64,000 bases of DNA, from positions 124,001-188,000 of the forward strand of contig LNFI01000032.1 of NCBI GenBank assembly GCA_001464615.1. The letters run 5' to 3'. This stretch comes from Sphingomonadales bacterium Ga0077557. GTDB taxonomy: Bacteria; Pseudomonadota; Alphaproteobacteria; Sphingomonadales; Sphingomonadaceae. The notes below the pieces were generated by a model that saw nothing but the letters and a program-made list of their open reading frames with translations, searched no databases and was not told the DNA's origin. This document shows, in pieces, positions 1 to 7,731 of the stretch (the first letter of the stretch is position 1; each line of letters opens with the position of its first letter). The position numbers and the translations under genes are program-made.

Positions 1-13
1 ATGGCGGCAAGTT

Positions 14-589
14 ATGGATCATCTGCCCCTACACTTCGCGTTGAGCGAGGCGCTGATCGTCGTCGCGGCGATATGTGCGGTTGCGCTGACGTGGCGCGTG
101 GATCGGTGGCTTGCAGTCGGTCTAGCAGCTATCGCTGTCGCTGCATTTGTTGCGGTGATCCGAATTGCCGCTCGAATGACCGGCGACATCGTAATCCTCC
201 ACGAATTTCTATCGCAATATGGCACGATATTTGGCCTTGGTTGCATATTTGGGGCGCTGTTGGGGTGGAGAGCATGGCTACCCCCGGTGCTCGGTGCGGT
301 TGCTGCGGCGCTGAGCATGACTTTTCCCGAGGTCCATCCGTTGCTATTGGCTGCTTTGATTCTGGTTGGCGCAGCCTTGGTCTATCGCAACACAGCGGAC
401 CGGAAATTTCTGGCTGCGGGCAGCTTTGCCTTCTTGCTGTTCGCGGGCCTTGCCAGCATGCCGTTCCGTGCTGACTATCCGGCACTTGGCTGGCACATCT
501 TCCACACATTGGTGGCTGTCTGGTATGTGTTGGTCGTGGCCTTTGTGCTAGGTTCGTTCTCGATGCGCAGCGAGGGGGTATCATCATGA
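14..589 (+). CDS. polytopic membrane protein of unknown function
   Basis: The 191-residue product is almost entirely hydrophobic, with about six or seven predicted membrane helices joined by short loops, and has no catalytic motif I recognise. The reading frame stays open upstream to the window edge, so the true start may lie outside; the ATG at 14 is only the first one visible. Its stop overlaps the start of the next gene by 4 bases, so the two are translationally coupled and form a unit with the hydroxylase at 1008. Base composition looks lower in GC than the rest of the window. Function unknown. Confidence 0.6.
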   Translation: MDHLPLHFALSEALIVVAAICAVALTWRVDRWLAVGLAAIAVAAFVAVIRIAARMTGDIVILHEFLSQYGTIFGLGCIFGALLGWRAWLPPVLGAVAAALSMTFPEVHPLLLAALILVGAALVYRNTADRKFLAAGSFAFLLFAGLASMPFRADYPALGWHIFHTLVAVWYVLVVAFVLGSFSMRSEGVSS

Positions 590-1011
590 CAGCCGCATTA
601 CTTGGCCCGCTTGTATCATTGACGGCCACGGCTTTTCTGATTTGCCTGACCTATTTTCTGGGATTTCGCGGCGGGCGGCGTTTTGGGAGCGAAGATGAGT
701 TTCTGGCGTTGAGCGCACCCTATGGCGGGGCCACGCAACATCTGATGGACGCTGGCGGGGCAGGCGGCATTGCGTTGCTTCGTGATGGCCAGCTACTCGT
801 TGCAAAAATGGTTGGCGATAAGGTCGCAACACGGATCTTTCCGCAGTCGGCTGTTGATTCGCTTGTAAGTTCATACGCCTCACCGGGTGAGCGTTTGTCG
901 ATCAAAATGCAGTTCAAGGATTTGGGATTTTCAGCGGTGACGTTGAAAACGACATTAGTTACTCTGCCTGCTTGGCTTGATATGCTCCAAAGAACAGGAA
1001 ATAAATCGTGA
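586..1011 (+). CDS. small membrane-anchored protein of unknown function
   Basis: This 141-residue protein has one N-terminal membrane helix (about residues 5-26) followed by a soluble domain of roughly 110 residues. The domain contains a segment (RDGQLLVAKMVGDKVATRIF) that reads like beta strands. I recognise no family. Its ATG overlaps the preceding stop and its own stop overlaps the GTG of the next gene (bases GTGA), so all three genes at this end are coupled. It may be an accessory subunit of the hydroxylase; that is inference from context only. Confidence 0.6.
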   Translation: MTAALLGPLVSLTATAFLICLTYFLGFRGGRRFGSEDEFLALSAPYGGATQHLMDAGGAGGIALLRDGQLLVAKMVGDKVATRIFPQSAVDSLVSSYASPGERLSIKMQFKDLGFSAVTLKTTLVTLPAWLDMLQRTGNKS

Positions 1012-1928
1012 CTCCAGAAACTCCTGCGTGGGCAACGGCCAATATTCTGGGCATCTCAATTGCTGTATTTTTCTTCGTGATCATCGCGGAGATGTTATGG
1101 GCGCGTCGCCGTAACAATGGTGCTTATGAAGTCAAGGACACGGCCACTTCGTTAGTGATGGGCGCTGTCAGCTTGTTTACCGACGCGGCCTATGCGGGCA
1201 TCCATCTGGCAATTATCCTACTCGTCTATGATGCACGGCTTTTTGATATCGGCTGGACATGGTGGGCGCTGATCCTGTGCTTTTTTGCTGAGGATTTTGT
1301 TTATTATTGGGGGCACCGGCTCAGTCATGAGCATCGGCTGTGGTGGGCGAGCCATGTGATTCACCACTCATCGCAGCATTTCAACGGCTCAACGGCGTTG
1401 CGGCAATCATGGACAGGATTGTTGGGAATTGGTTTTTTCATCCGTTTGCCATTATTTTTCATCGGTTTCCCGCCTGCGATGGTGTTTCTGTTTGTCGTGA
1501 TCACGGCCGCCTATCAGCTGTGGGTGCATACCGAGGCAGTAAAGAAGATTGGCCCGTTCGAATGGATATTGAATACCGCGTCGCACCACCGCGTCCATCA
1601 TGCCACCAATCCCAGCTATCTTGATACCAATCATGGCGGGTTCCTGATCATTTGGGACCGTATGTTTGGAACTTTTGCCGCCGAGCGCGATGACGAACCG
1701 TGTCGCTATGGCATCGTTTCCAATCTGGGTACTTTTAACCTTTTTCGTGTTGCGCTGCATGAATGGGCGGCCATTGCCAAGGATGTGGCCGGAGCCCGTT
1801 CGGCGCGCGATGTCATCGGCTTTGTCTTCGGCCCGCCCGGATGGAGCCCCGACGGGTCACGCCAGACATCGCGTTCAATCAAAGCTCAATGGGCGCGGGA
1901 AAATGAAACACTCGTCGCGGCCGAGTGA
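1008..1928 (+). CDS. sterol desaturase / fatty acid hydroxylase family membrane protein
   Basis: This 306-residue integral membrane protein carries the histidine clusters of the di-iron fatty acid hydroxylase superfamily: HRLSHE, then HVIHHSSQ, and later HRVHHATN. They are separated by membrane segments in the usual order. Family members hydroxylate or desaturate lipids using oxygen and a di-iron centre in the inner membrane. The start is GTG at 1008, overlapping the previous stop. The substrate cannot be told from sequence; hopanoid, carotenoid, ornithine-lipid or fatty acyl substrates are all possible. The two upstream membrane proteins have no known link to this family. Confidence 0.85.
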   Translation: MTPETPAWATANILGISIAVFFFVIIAEMLWARRRNNGAYEVKDTATSLVMGAVSLFTDAAYAGIHLAIILLVYDARLFDIGWTWWALILCFFAEDFVYYWGHRLSHEHRLWWASHVIHHSSQHFNGSTALRQSWTGLLGIGFFIRLPLFFIGFPPAMVFLFVVITAAYQLWVHTEAVKKIGPFEWILNTASHHRVHHATNPSYLDTNHGGFLIIWDRMFGTFAAERDDEPCRYGIVSNLGTFNLFRVALHEWAAIAKDVAGARSARDVIGFVFGPPGWSPDGSRQTSRSIKAQWARENETLVAAE

Positions 1929-2383
1929 AATCTGGAAATTCCAGTAATTACGGTGACATTTGGCGCGATTGTAAAAATGGGTCAATCAAGTATATGAGCC
2001 CCAAAAATCCCCCTGAGAATGAATCACTGCTCAGTGAAGTTCGCAGCGGCGCATAGTCCTAACGCGACGATTGACCACACCAAAGCTCGGTTCTGGCTGC
2101 AATTTGCGGGTTCGGGTCGCAACTGATCAATGTCCGACAGCATGAATGAAAGGGCATCTCGACGATCCGCTTCCTTAACTGCGAATGGCCGCTGTCGGTG
2201 TGAGCAGCCCGTTCGGAGAGCGAGGCGGGAACGGCGACAACTGGGTCGATAACCGCCGTGACGGCGCAGCGCCTTCATGGGGCAGGTATGCGATGCTTTC
2301 AGCCAATAGCTGTCAGTCGCCTTTCCACCCACACCCGGCCATCCCGCCCTTGTACCGATAGCGGTCGTTGATGGGTTGACGTC
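1929..2383. other. 455-base intergenic region without a supported gene
   Basis: A 13-base dyad (CTGGAA, one base, TTCCAG; 1932-1944) follows the hydroxylase stop but lacks a T tract. The rest has short open frames on the minus strand (for example 2024-2332) whose products are rich in Arg, Ser and Cys and resemble no protein I know. It reads as decayed or non-coding DNA. Confidence 0.4.
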
Positions 2384-2944
2384 CTAACCCCCCAGCTTGC
2401 CAAAGGCCGCTTCGAATCCCGCTTTGTCGCCGGTCGCCAGCAACCGCGCCTGTTCGATCCAGCGATCCCGCGCGATCCGCCCGACAAAGCTTTCCATCTG
2501 CGCATCCAGCGCAGTGATTTCGTCAGGCGACAGGACCGCGAGCTGATCGATTGTCGTGATGCCCAGCGCCGCGAGCCGCGCCGCCGCTTTTGGCCCAAGC
2601 CCCTTTAACAGCGTGACGGGTAATGGTTCACCAGATGCGGACTCCGCCGTTGGTGTTGCTGCAACCGGATCAGAGACAGCGGCGTCGGCGGGTCGGGAGT
2701 CCGGCTCGGTCGTTGGGGCAGCAGACGCGACGGGGGTTTCGATCGGCGCATCCGGGGCAATCACCGTCGGGCTGTGGCCGGCGTCCACGGCATGGCGCTT
2801 CGCCTCGGCGATTTCGCCTTTCTTGACGCGGCGGCGCATTGATCCCCACAGGATCATCGCAACGGCGAAAATGATGCCGAGGGTAATCAGGACAAAGCTG
2901 ACCGAGGTCATCGTTCCGGCGCCGGCTGTGGTACTGGTCAACAT
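2384..2944 (-). CDS. membrane-anchored helix-hairpin-helix protein
   Basis: The 186-residue protein has an N-terminal membrane helix (about residues 13-34) followed by a basic stop-transfer patch (RRRVKK). An Ala/Pro/Thr-rich linker runs to about residue 110. The C-terminal domain (about 112-183) begins LLKGLGPKAAARLAALGI, the helix-hairpin-helix pattern seen in proteins annotated as predicted flap-endonuclease-like or L21-type HhH domains. Such a domain could bind nucleic acid or mediate protein contacts near the membrane. It lies upstream of purD on the other side of a 75-base gap. A start at residue 12 (MTSVSF) is also possible. The role is unknown. Confidence 0.65.
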   Translation of the reverse strand: MLTSTTAGAGTMTSVSFVLITLGIIFAVAMILWGSMRRRVKKGEIAEAKRHAVDAGHSPTVIAPDAPIETPVASAAPTTEPDSRPADAAVSDPVAATPTAESASGEPLPVTLLKGLGPKAAARLAALGITTIDQLAVLSPDEITALDAQMESFVGRIARDRWIEQARLLATGDKAGFEAAFGKLGG

Positions 2945-3019
2945 GACGTCACTCTCCTCTGGCCGTGCGGCATACGCTACATAAGGGCCGTGGCGCGGTG
3001 CTCCAACGGTTGAGGCCGG

Positions 3020-4288
3020 TCATCGAGCCGCTTCACGGGCAATTTCGCGCCAGCCGATATCGCGTCGGCAAAAGCCGCTCGGAAAATCAAGGGCGTCAAC
3101 ACCACGATAGGCCAGCGCCTGGGCGGTGCGGACATCGGCGGCGCGGGCCGTGACGGTCAGCACTCGGCCGCCGCTGGCGACCAGGGCGCCGTCGATGTCG
3201 CGCGTGCCCGCCTGGAAAATCACGGCGCCAGTCGCCGCTGCTGCCGCCAGATCACCGATCGCGCCGCCCGCTTCGGGCGTGCCGGGATAGCCGCGCGCGG
3301 CCATCACCACCGTCAACGCGACATCGTCCGAAAATACCGGTGCGGGGCAATCCGCCAGTGTCCCCTGCGCGGTCGCGAGCATCAGCGCGAGCAGATCGCT
3401 TTCCAGCCGCAGCATTAGCACCTGGCATTCGGGATCACCGAAACGCGCATTATATTCGATCAGCTTGGGGCCGTCCGCGGTCAGCATCAGCCCGGCATAA
3501 AGCACGCCTGAAAAGGCCATACCGGCATCGGCCATTGCCTTCACCGTCGGCGCGATGATCGTGTCGATCGCCTGCGCCTCCAGCGCCGGGGTCAGCACCC
3601 GCGCCGGGCTATAGGCCCCCATGCCGCCGGTATTGGGGCCGGTATCGCCATCGCCGACGCGCTTGTGGTCCTGCGCCGATCCGAAGTTCATGATCGTGGT
3701 GCCATCGGTCAGCACGAACAGGCTGGCTTCTTCGCCGGTCAGAAATTCCTCAATCACTGCATCGCCGCCCGATTTGCCGAACATGCCCTCCAGCGCCGCT
3801 TCGGCTTCCTCGCGGGTGGTGGCAATCGTCACGCCTTTGCCGGCGGCTAGACCATCGGCCTTGATCACCACCGGCAGGCCGAAATCACCGAGCGCCGCCA
3901 GCGCGCCATCGCGCGATGTTACTCGGGCATAGCGCGCCGTTGGGATACCAGCGCGTTTGCACAAATCCTTGGTGAAGCCCTTCGAGCCTTCAAGCTGCGC
4001 CGCTTTGGCGTCGGGGCCGAACACTGCGATCTTCATCGTCCGCAAATTATCCGCCAACCCGTCAACCAGCGGCGCTTCCGGCCCGATCACGACCAGCTGG
4101 ATTGAATTGCGCAGGCAGAAATCGATGATGGCGCGGTGGTCCGCGGGATCAATCGCGGCGATCACTGCATGCTGGGCTATGCCCGGATTGCCGGGTGCGG
4201 CATAGAGGGTGGACAGGCCCGGCGATTGTGCCAGTTTCCACGCCAGCGCATGCTCGCGGCCGCCCGATCCGATCAGCAGGACGTTCAT
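3020..4288 (-). CDS. purD: phosphoribosylamine--glycine ligase (GAR synthetase)
   Basis: PurD joins glycine to 5-phosphoribosylamine with ATP hydrolysis, the second step of de novo purine synthesis, in the cytosol. The 422-residue product begins [17 protein letters not shown], the classic PurD N-terminus. It continues with ATP-grasp elements ([11 protein letters not shown]) and the [10 protein letters not shown] motif. The start codon is at 4288-4286. A frame extending further upstream would run into xseA and is rejected because the family starts at MNVL. The start codon overlaps the divergent xseA ATG by two bases, so each gene's ribosome-binding site and promoter must lie inside the other. 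Confidence 0.97.
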   Translation of the reverse strand: MNVLLIGSGGREHALAWKLAQSPGLSTLYAAPGNPGIAQHAVIAAIDPADHRAIIDFCLRNSIQLVVIGPEAPLVDGLADNLRTMKIAVFGPDAKAAQLEGSKGFTKDLCKRAGIPTARYARVTSRDGALAALGDFGLPVVIKADGLAAGKGVTIATTREEAEAALEGMFGKSGGDAVIEEFLTGEEASLFVLTDGTTIMNFGSAQDHKRVGDGDTGPNTGGMGAYSPARVLTPALEAQAIDTIIAPTVKAMADAGMAFSGVLYAGLMLTADGPKLIEYNARFGDPECQVLMLRLESDLLALMLATAQGTLADCPAPVFSDDVALTVVMAARGYPGTPEAGGAIGDLAAAAATGAVIFQAGTRDIDGALVASGGRVLTVTARAADVRTAQALAYRGVDALDFPSGFCRRDIGWREIAREAAR

Positions 4289-5675
4289 GGTCAATAGCTT
4301 CTCCGATGATGACGACACTGGCGGCAGCGCCCGGCTGGTAGCCGAGACGCTCCCCGGCGACAATGCAGCCCCGTTGAGCGTCGGCGAATTGTCGCTGAAG
4401 TTGAAGCGCTTTGTTGAGGGCGAGTTCGGCCATGTCCGGCTGCGCGGCGAGATATCGGGCTATAAGCGCGCGGTGTCGGGCCATGTCTATCTGGCGCTGA
4501 AGGATGACAGCGCGGTGATCGACGGGGTGATCTGGAAAGGGGCAGCACATGCGCTGGCCTTTACCCCGCAGGACGGCATCGAAGTCATCGCCACCGGCAA
4601 GCTCACCACCTATCCGGGCCGTTCCAAATATCAGATCGTCATCGATCGGATGGAGCTGGCCGGCGAAGGCGCGCTGATGGCGCTATTCGAAAAGCTGAAG
4701 GCGAAGCTGGCGGGCGAGGGGCTGTTTGATCCCGCGCGCAAACAGCGCTTGCCCTTTCTGCCGCGCACAATTGGGGTGGTGACGTCGCCGACCGGGGCGG
4801 TGATCCGCGATATCCTGCACCGGCTGGCGGATCGCTTCCCCAGCCATGTCATCGTCTGGCCCGTGGCGGTACAGGGAGAGGCGGCAGCGGGGCAGATTGC
4901 CGCTGCCGTGCGCGGCTTTGATGCGATCGCGCCGGGTGGGCCGGTGCCGCGCCCCGATCTGGTGATTGTCGCGCGCGGTGGCGGCTCGATCGAGGATCTC
5001 TGGGCGTTCAACGAGGAAGTCGTCGTTCGCGCCATTGCCGATTGTCAGATTCCGATCATCTCCGCGGTTGGCCATGAAACCGATACCAGCCTGTCCGATT
5101 TCGCCGCCGATCTGCGCGCGCCGACGCCGACCGCCGCAGCCGAGATTGCGGTGCCGGTGCGCGCCGATCTGATCGCGACTGTGGCGGGCTATGGGGTGCG
5201 TGCTGAACGCTGTGCGCGGCGCTATCAGGAGCGCGGCCGCGAGCGGCTGACGGCGCTGGCGCGGCTGCTGCCCCGACGTGACGCCTTGCTCGGGCCACAA
5301 CGGCAACGGGTCGACGATCTCGGCCAACGGCTCGATCGCGCGCTGGAAGCACGGGTAACGCGCGGTCGTCGTCAGCTTGATCGTGCCGGCGCGGTGCTGC
5401 GGCCAGCGATGCTCGCACGGCAGCTGTCGGGCGCGCGCGATCGGCTGGCGCGGACTGGCAAGCTCCTTGATGCGCTTAATCCCAAGGGCTTGCTCAAGCG
5501 CGGCTATGTCCTGGTTGAGGCGCGGAGCGGCGGGGTGGTCACCACGGCCGAAGAAGCCCGGGCGGCTGGCGCGCTGATGCTCCACTTTGGGGATGGTGCG
5601 GTTGCGGCGCGGGTTGAGCGCACGTCCGCAAAGCCCTATGAAAAACCCGTCAGCGCCCAGCCCAGCCTGCTATAA
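4287..5675 (+). CDS. xseA: exodeoxyribonuclease VII large subunit
   Basis: XseA is the catalytic large subunit of exonuclease VII, which degrades single-stranded DNA. The 462-residue protein has an N-terminal OB-fold ([19 protein letters not shown], then [11 protein letters not shown]), the central nuclease domain with [17 protein letters not shown] and SAVGHETDT, and a long basic coiled-coil C-terminal region. Both its length and its motifs are normal. I place the start at the ATG at 4287, which gives a short acidic leader before the OB-fold; an upstream alternative at 4209 would overlap purD by 80 bases. No small subunit gene (xseB) is seen in this window. Confidence 0.95.
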   Translation: MVNSFSDDDDTGGSARLVAETLPGDNAAPLSVGELSLKLKRFVEGEFGHVRLRGEISGYKRAVSGHVYLALKDDSAVIDGVIWKGAAHALAFTPQDGIEVIATGKLTTYPGRSKYQIVIDRMELAGEGALMALFEKLKAKLAGEGLFDPARKQRLPFLPRTIGVVTSPTGAVIRDILHRLADRFPSHVIVWPVAVQGEAAAGQIAAAVRGFDAIAPGGPVPRPDLVIVARGGGSIEDLWAFNEEVVVRAIADCQIPIISAVGHETDTSLSDFAADLRAPTPTAAAEIAVPVRADLIATVAGYGVRAERCARRYQERGRERLTALARLLPRRDALLGPQRQRVDDLGQRLDRALEARVTRGRRQLDRAGAVLRPAMLARQLSGARDRLARTGKLLDALNPKGLLKRGYVLVEARSGGVVTTAEEARAAGALMLHFGDGAVAARVERTSAKPYEKPVSAQPSLL

Positions 5676-5730
5676 CGGATCTGGAACGCAGCTGGGCAGA
5701 TGCCCGTCGGCCCGTTGAGGAATACCCGCC

Positions 5731-5931
5731 ATGTTGATGTCGAATACTGATCGCGCCGCCCGGCTGCATTATATGGCGAACAGCTTTCGCGTGCTGGCCC
5801 CAGGCGATCACGTCGATTGCGCGGTGACGGGTGAGCGCATTCCACTCGATGCCTTGCGCTATTGGAGCGTGGCGCTGCAACAGCCCTATGCCAGCGCAGC
5901 GGTGGCGATGGCGGCGATGACGCCGGCATGA
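5731..5931 (+). CDS. DUF2093 family protein
   Basis: This 66-residue protein contains FRVLAPGDHVDCAVTGERIP and LRYWSV, the core of the DUF2093 family. That family is a small alphaproteobacterial group of unknown function, about 65-75 residues long. The CxxxxxIPL arrangement suggests a compact fold, but only one cysteine is present, so a zinc site is not supported. It lies 55 bases after xseA, and its stop overlaps the ATG of the following M23 peptidase gene (ATGA). This makes xseA, DUF2093 and the peptidase a likely co-transcribed group. Confidence 0.8.
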   Translation: MLMSNTDRAARLHYMANSFRVLAPGDHVDCAVTGERIPLDALRYWSVALQQPYASAAVAMAAMTPA

Positions 5932-6899
5932 GGCGGCCGGGGGGCATTCATCGCGCCAGACGCTTTGCCGCCGGGGTCGCGATCATGATCGTTCAGGGCA
6001 GCTGCATCGCGCCCGCCGCCGAACGGCCCGAAGCGCCGTCAGCCAAGCCGATCGCCAAGCCAACCGCGCCGGCCCCGGTAAAGCCGATGGCGCCGTCTGC
6101 CATCACCGCCAATCAGCGCCTGCTCACGCAGACTGGCTTTCGACTGGCCGGGCCGATGATCCAGGGCGGCACGGTGATCGGCAGCGTTCCCGCCGGCACC
6201 ACGTTGCTCAGCTTTAATGGCGCGCCCTTGCCGATGACGGCGGATGGCCGCTTCCTGATCGCTTTTGATCGGGACGCCCCGGCCAGCGCGACGCTGTCTG
6301 CCACGCTCGAAGACGGACGCCAGATCGATGAAGTGCTGACCGTGGCCAGGCGGGCATGGAATATCGAACGGCTCAATTCATTGCCGCGCTTTGCCCAGCC
6401 CAGCGAAGAGTTCGACCGGCTGCGCCCTGCCGAGCTTGAACAGATCAATGCCGCCCGCCAGATCAGCGTCAATTCGACCGGCTGGCAGCAACAATTTCTC
6501 TGGCCAGTGGTCGGGCGGCTCTCCGGCATGTTCGGATCGCAGCGCATTTACAAGAATGGCGAGGCGGGCAGCTATCATTCGGGCAGCGATGTTGCGCAGC
6601 CGACCGGCACGCCAGTAATCGCGCCGGCCGATGGCGTGGTGATCCTCGCCGCTGATCATCCCTTCACGCTGGAGGGTAATTTGCTGATGATCGACCATGG
6701 CATGGGGCTCAACAGCGCCTTCCTGCACCTCTCGCGGATCGACGTGCGGGTGGGCGAAACGATCAAGCGCGGCCAGCGGATCGGTGCCGTCGGCATGACC
6801 GGGCGAGCGACCGGACCGCATCTTCACTGGTCGCTCAAATGGCACAACAGCCGGATCGATCCGCTGCTGCTCGCCGGGCCGATGCCGGTGGTGCAATAG
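5928..6899 (+). CDS. M23 family metallopeptidase (LytM domain)
   Basis: The 323-residue protein has a short N-terminal hydrophobic segment, an Ala/Pro-rich stretch and a C-terminal LytM/M23 domain. The zinc motif HSGSD lies near residue 217 and GPHLHWS near residue 299, both as in lysostaphin-type peptidases. M23 enzymes cut peptidoglycan cross-links in the periplasm or act as degenerate activators of amidases; here the metal ligands appear intact. I chose the ATG at 5928 because it overlaps the DUF2093 stop; the open frame runs further upstream but inside that gene. Translational coupling is likely. Confidence 0.88.
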   Translation: MRRPGGIHRARRFAAGVAIMIVQGSCIAPAAERPEAPSAKPIAKPTAPAPVKPMAPSAITANQRLLTQTGFRLAGPMIQGGTVIGSVPAGTTLLSFNGAPLPMTADGRFLIAFDRDAPASATLSATLEDGRQIDEVLTVARRAWNIERLNSLPRFAQPSEEFDRLRPAELEQINAARQISVNSTGWQQQFLWPVVGRLSGMFGSQRIYKNGEAGSYHSGSDVAQPTGTPVIAPADGVVILAADHPFTLEGNLLMIDHGMGLNSAFLHLSRIDVRVGETIKRGQRIGAVGMTGRATGPHLHWSLKWHNSRIDPLLLAGPMPVVQ

Positions 6900-6931
6900 C
6901 GGTGGCGATGGCAACCAGCCGGGCTGCAGGG

Positions 6932-7471
6932 TCAGCGAACCCGGTTTACTTGGATATAGCGGCTGCCGGCGATGCTGGCGCGAAAACTGCCTAAGCTACC
7001 GCGGATAATGTTGACCTTATCACCCGGGACCGGTGGATATCTGCCGAGCGATTCGCCCATCCGCCAGATCGTGTCATCGTCCAGCGTCAGGGTGAAAAGC
7101 TGCTGTCCAGCCAAACCAACCTTGACGATTTTAGCGGTGATCTCCTGAACGTCGCTCTCGCTCGATTCCCCTGGCTTGCCGAATAAATTGATGTTGGGCA
7201 GGGCAAAGCCGAAGAGCGAGCGACGCGCTTTCTTTACCTCGGCGCGATCAACCACGACGATCGACTTGTTCTCCTGGGCCGTCACCAACGCAGCAGCAGT
7301 GCGATCAAAACAGGCCAAGCGCTTGGTCGGGTCGGTGATGCTGCGGCATGCGGTCAACTCCGCCACGACCCTGGATGCGCCCTCATCGGTGGTTTGATCG
7401 ATCGTCGCTGCGGCAGCCATCGTTGGCATTGTGATCATAAGACTTGCTATCAGCAGAACAAAATTGCGCAC
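6932..7471 (-). CDS. exported protein with CxxI-DP-RLACFD motif
   Basis: This 179-residue protein has a clear signal peptide (MRNFVLLIASLMITMPTMAAA) and, after it, the motif ACRSITDPTKRLACFD. Similar Cys...RLACYD motifs occur in small periplasmic proteins, including some VasI/TagH-like proteins; the two cysteines could form a disulfide. The C-terminal half, with TLDDDTIWRM and a final basic beta-rich segment, looks like a small beta-barrel. The start is GTG at 7471 with a purine-rich stretch upstream. It lies alone, convergent with the M23 gene and divergent from the receptor gene at 7732. Function unknown. Confidence 0.65.
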   Translation of the reverse strand: MRNFVLLIASLMITMPTMAAAATIDQTTDEGASRVVAELTACRSITDPTKRLACFDRTAAALVTAQENKSIVVVDRAEVKKARRSLFGFALPNINLFGKPGESSESDVQEITAKIVKVGLAGQQLFTLTLDDDTIWRMGESLGRYPPVPGDKVNIIRGSLGSFRASIAGSRYIQVNRVR

Positions 7472-7731
7472 GTCCCATCTCCCAAGAATGACCGCTGGTA
7501 TCGCGCGACCGCCCTATGCTGACAAGGCAAAACGCAGCTAGGTGTATTGCTGCTATAATACGACAACCATGTTGCAGTTTTGTCACGTCGAAGCTCAAAA
7601 AAGTGATGTCCTGCGTTTCTCCATTGCTGCTGTGAAGGGCCCGACTTTATACCGATGCTATCTGTAGGATACCCTTGCTGGGTTTCTTCGATAAAGTTCG
7701 GGCTGCGTTTAGCCTCTAGAAGGGGAAAAAA

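Noticed and set aside
2024..2332. 102-codon minus-strand frame in the first intergenic region
   Set aside because: No ribosome-binding site, no domain, unusual composition; more likely decayed DNA.
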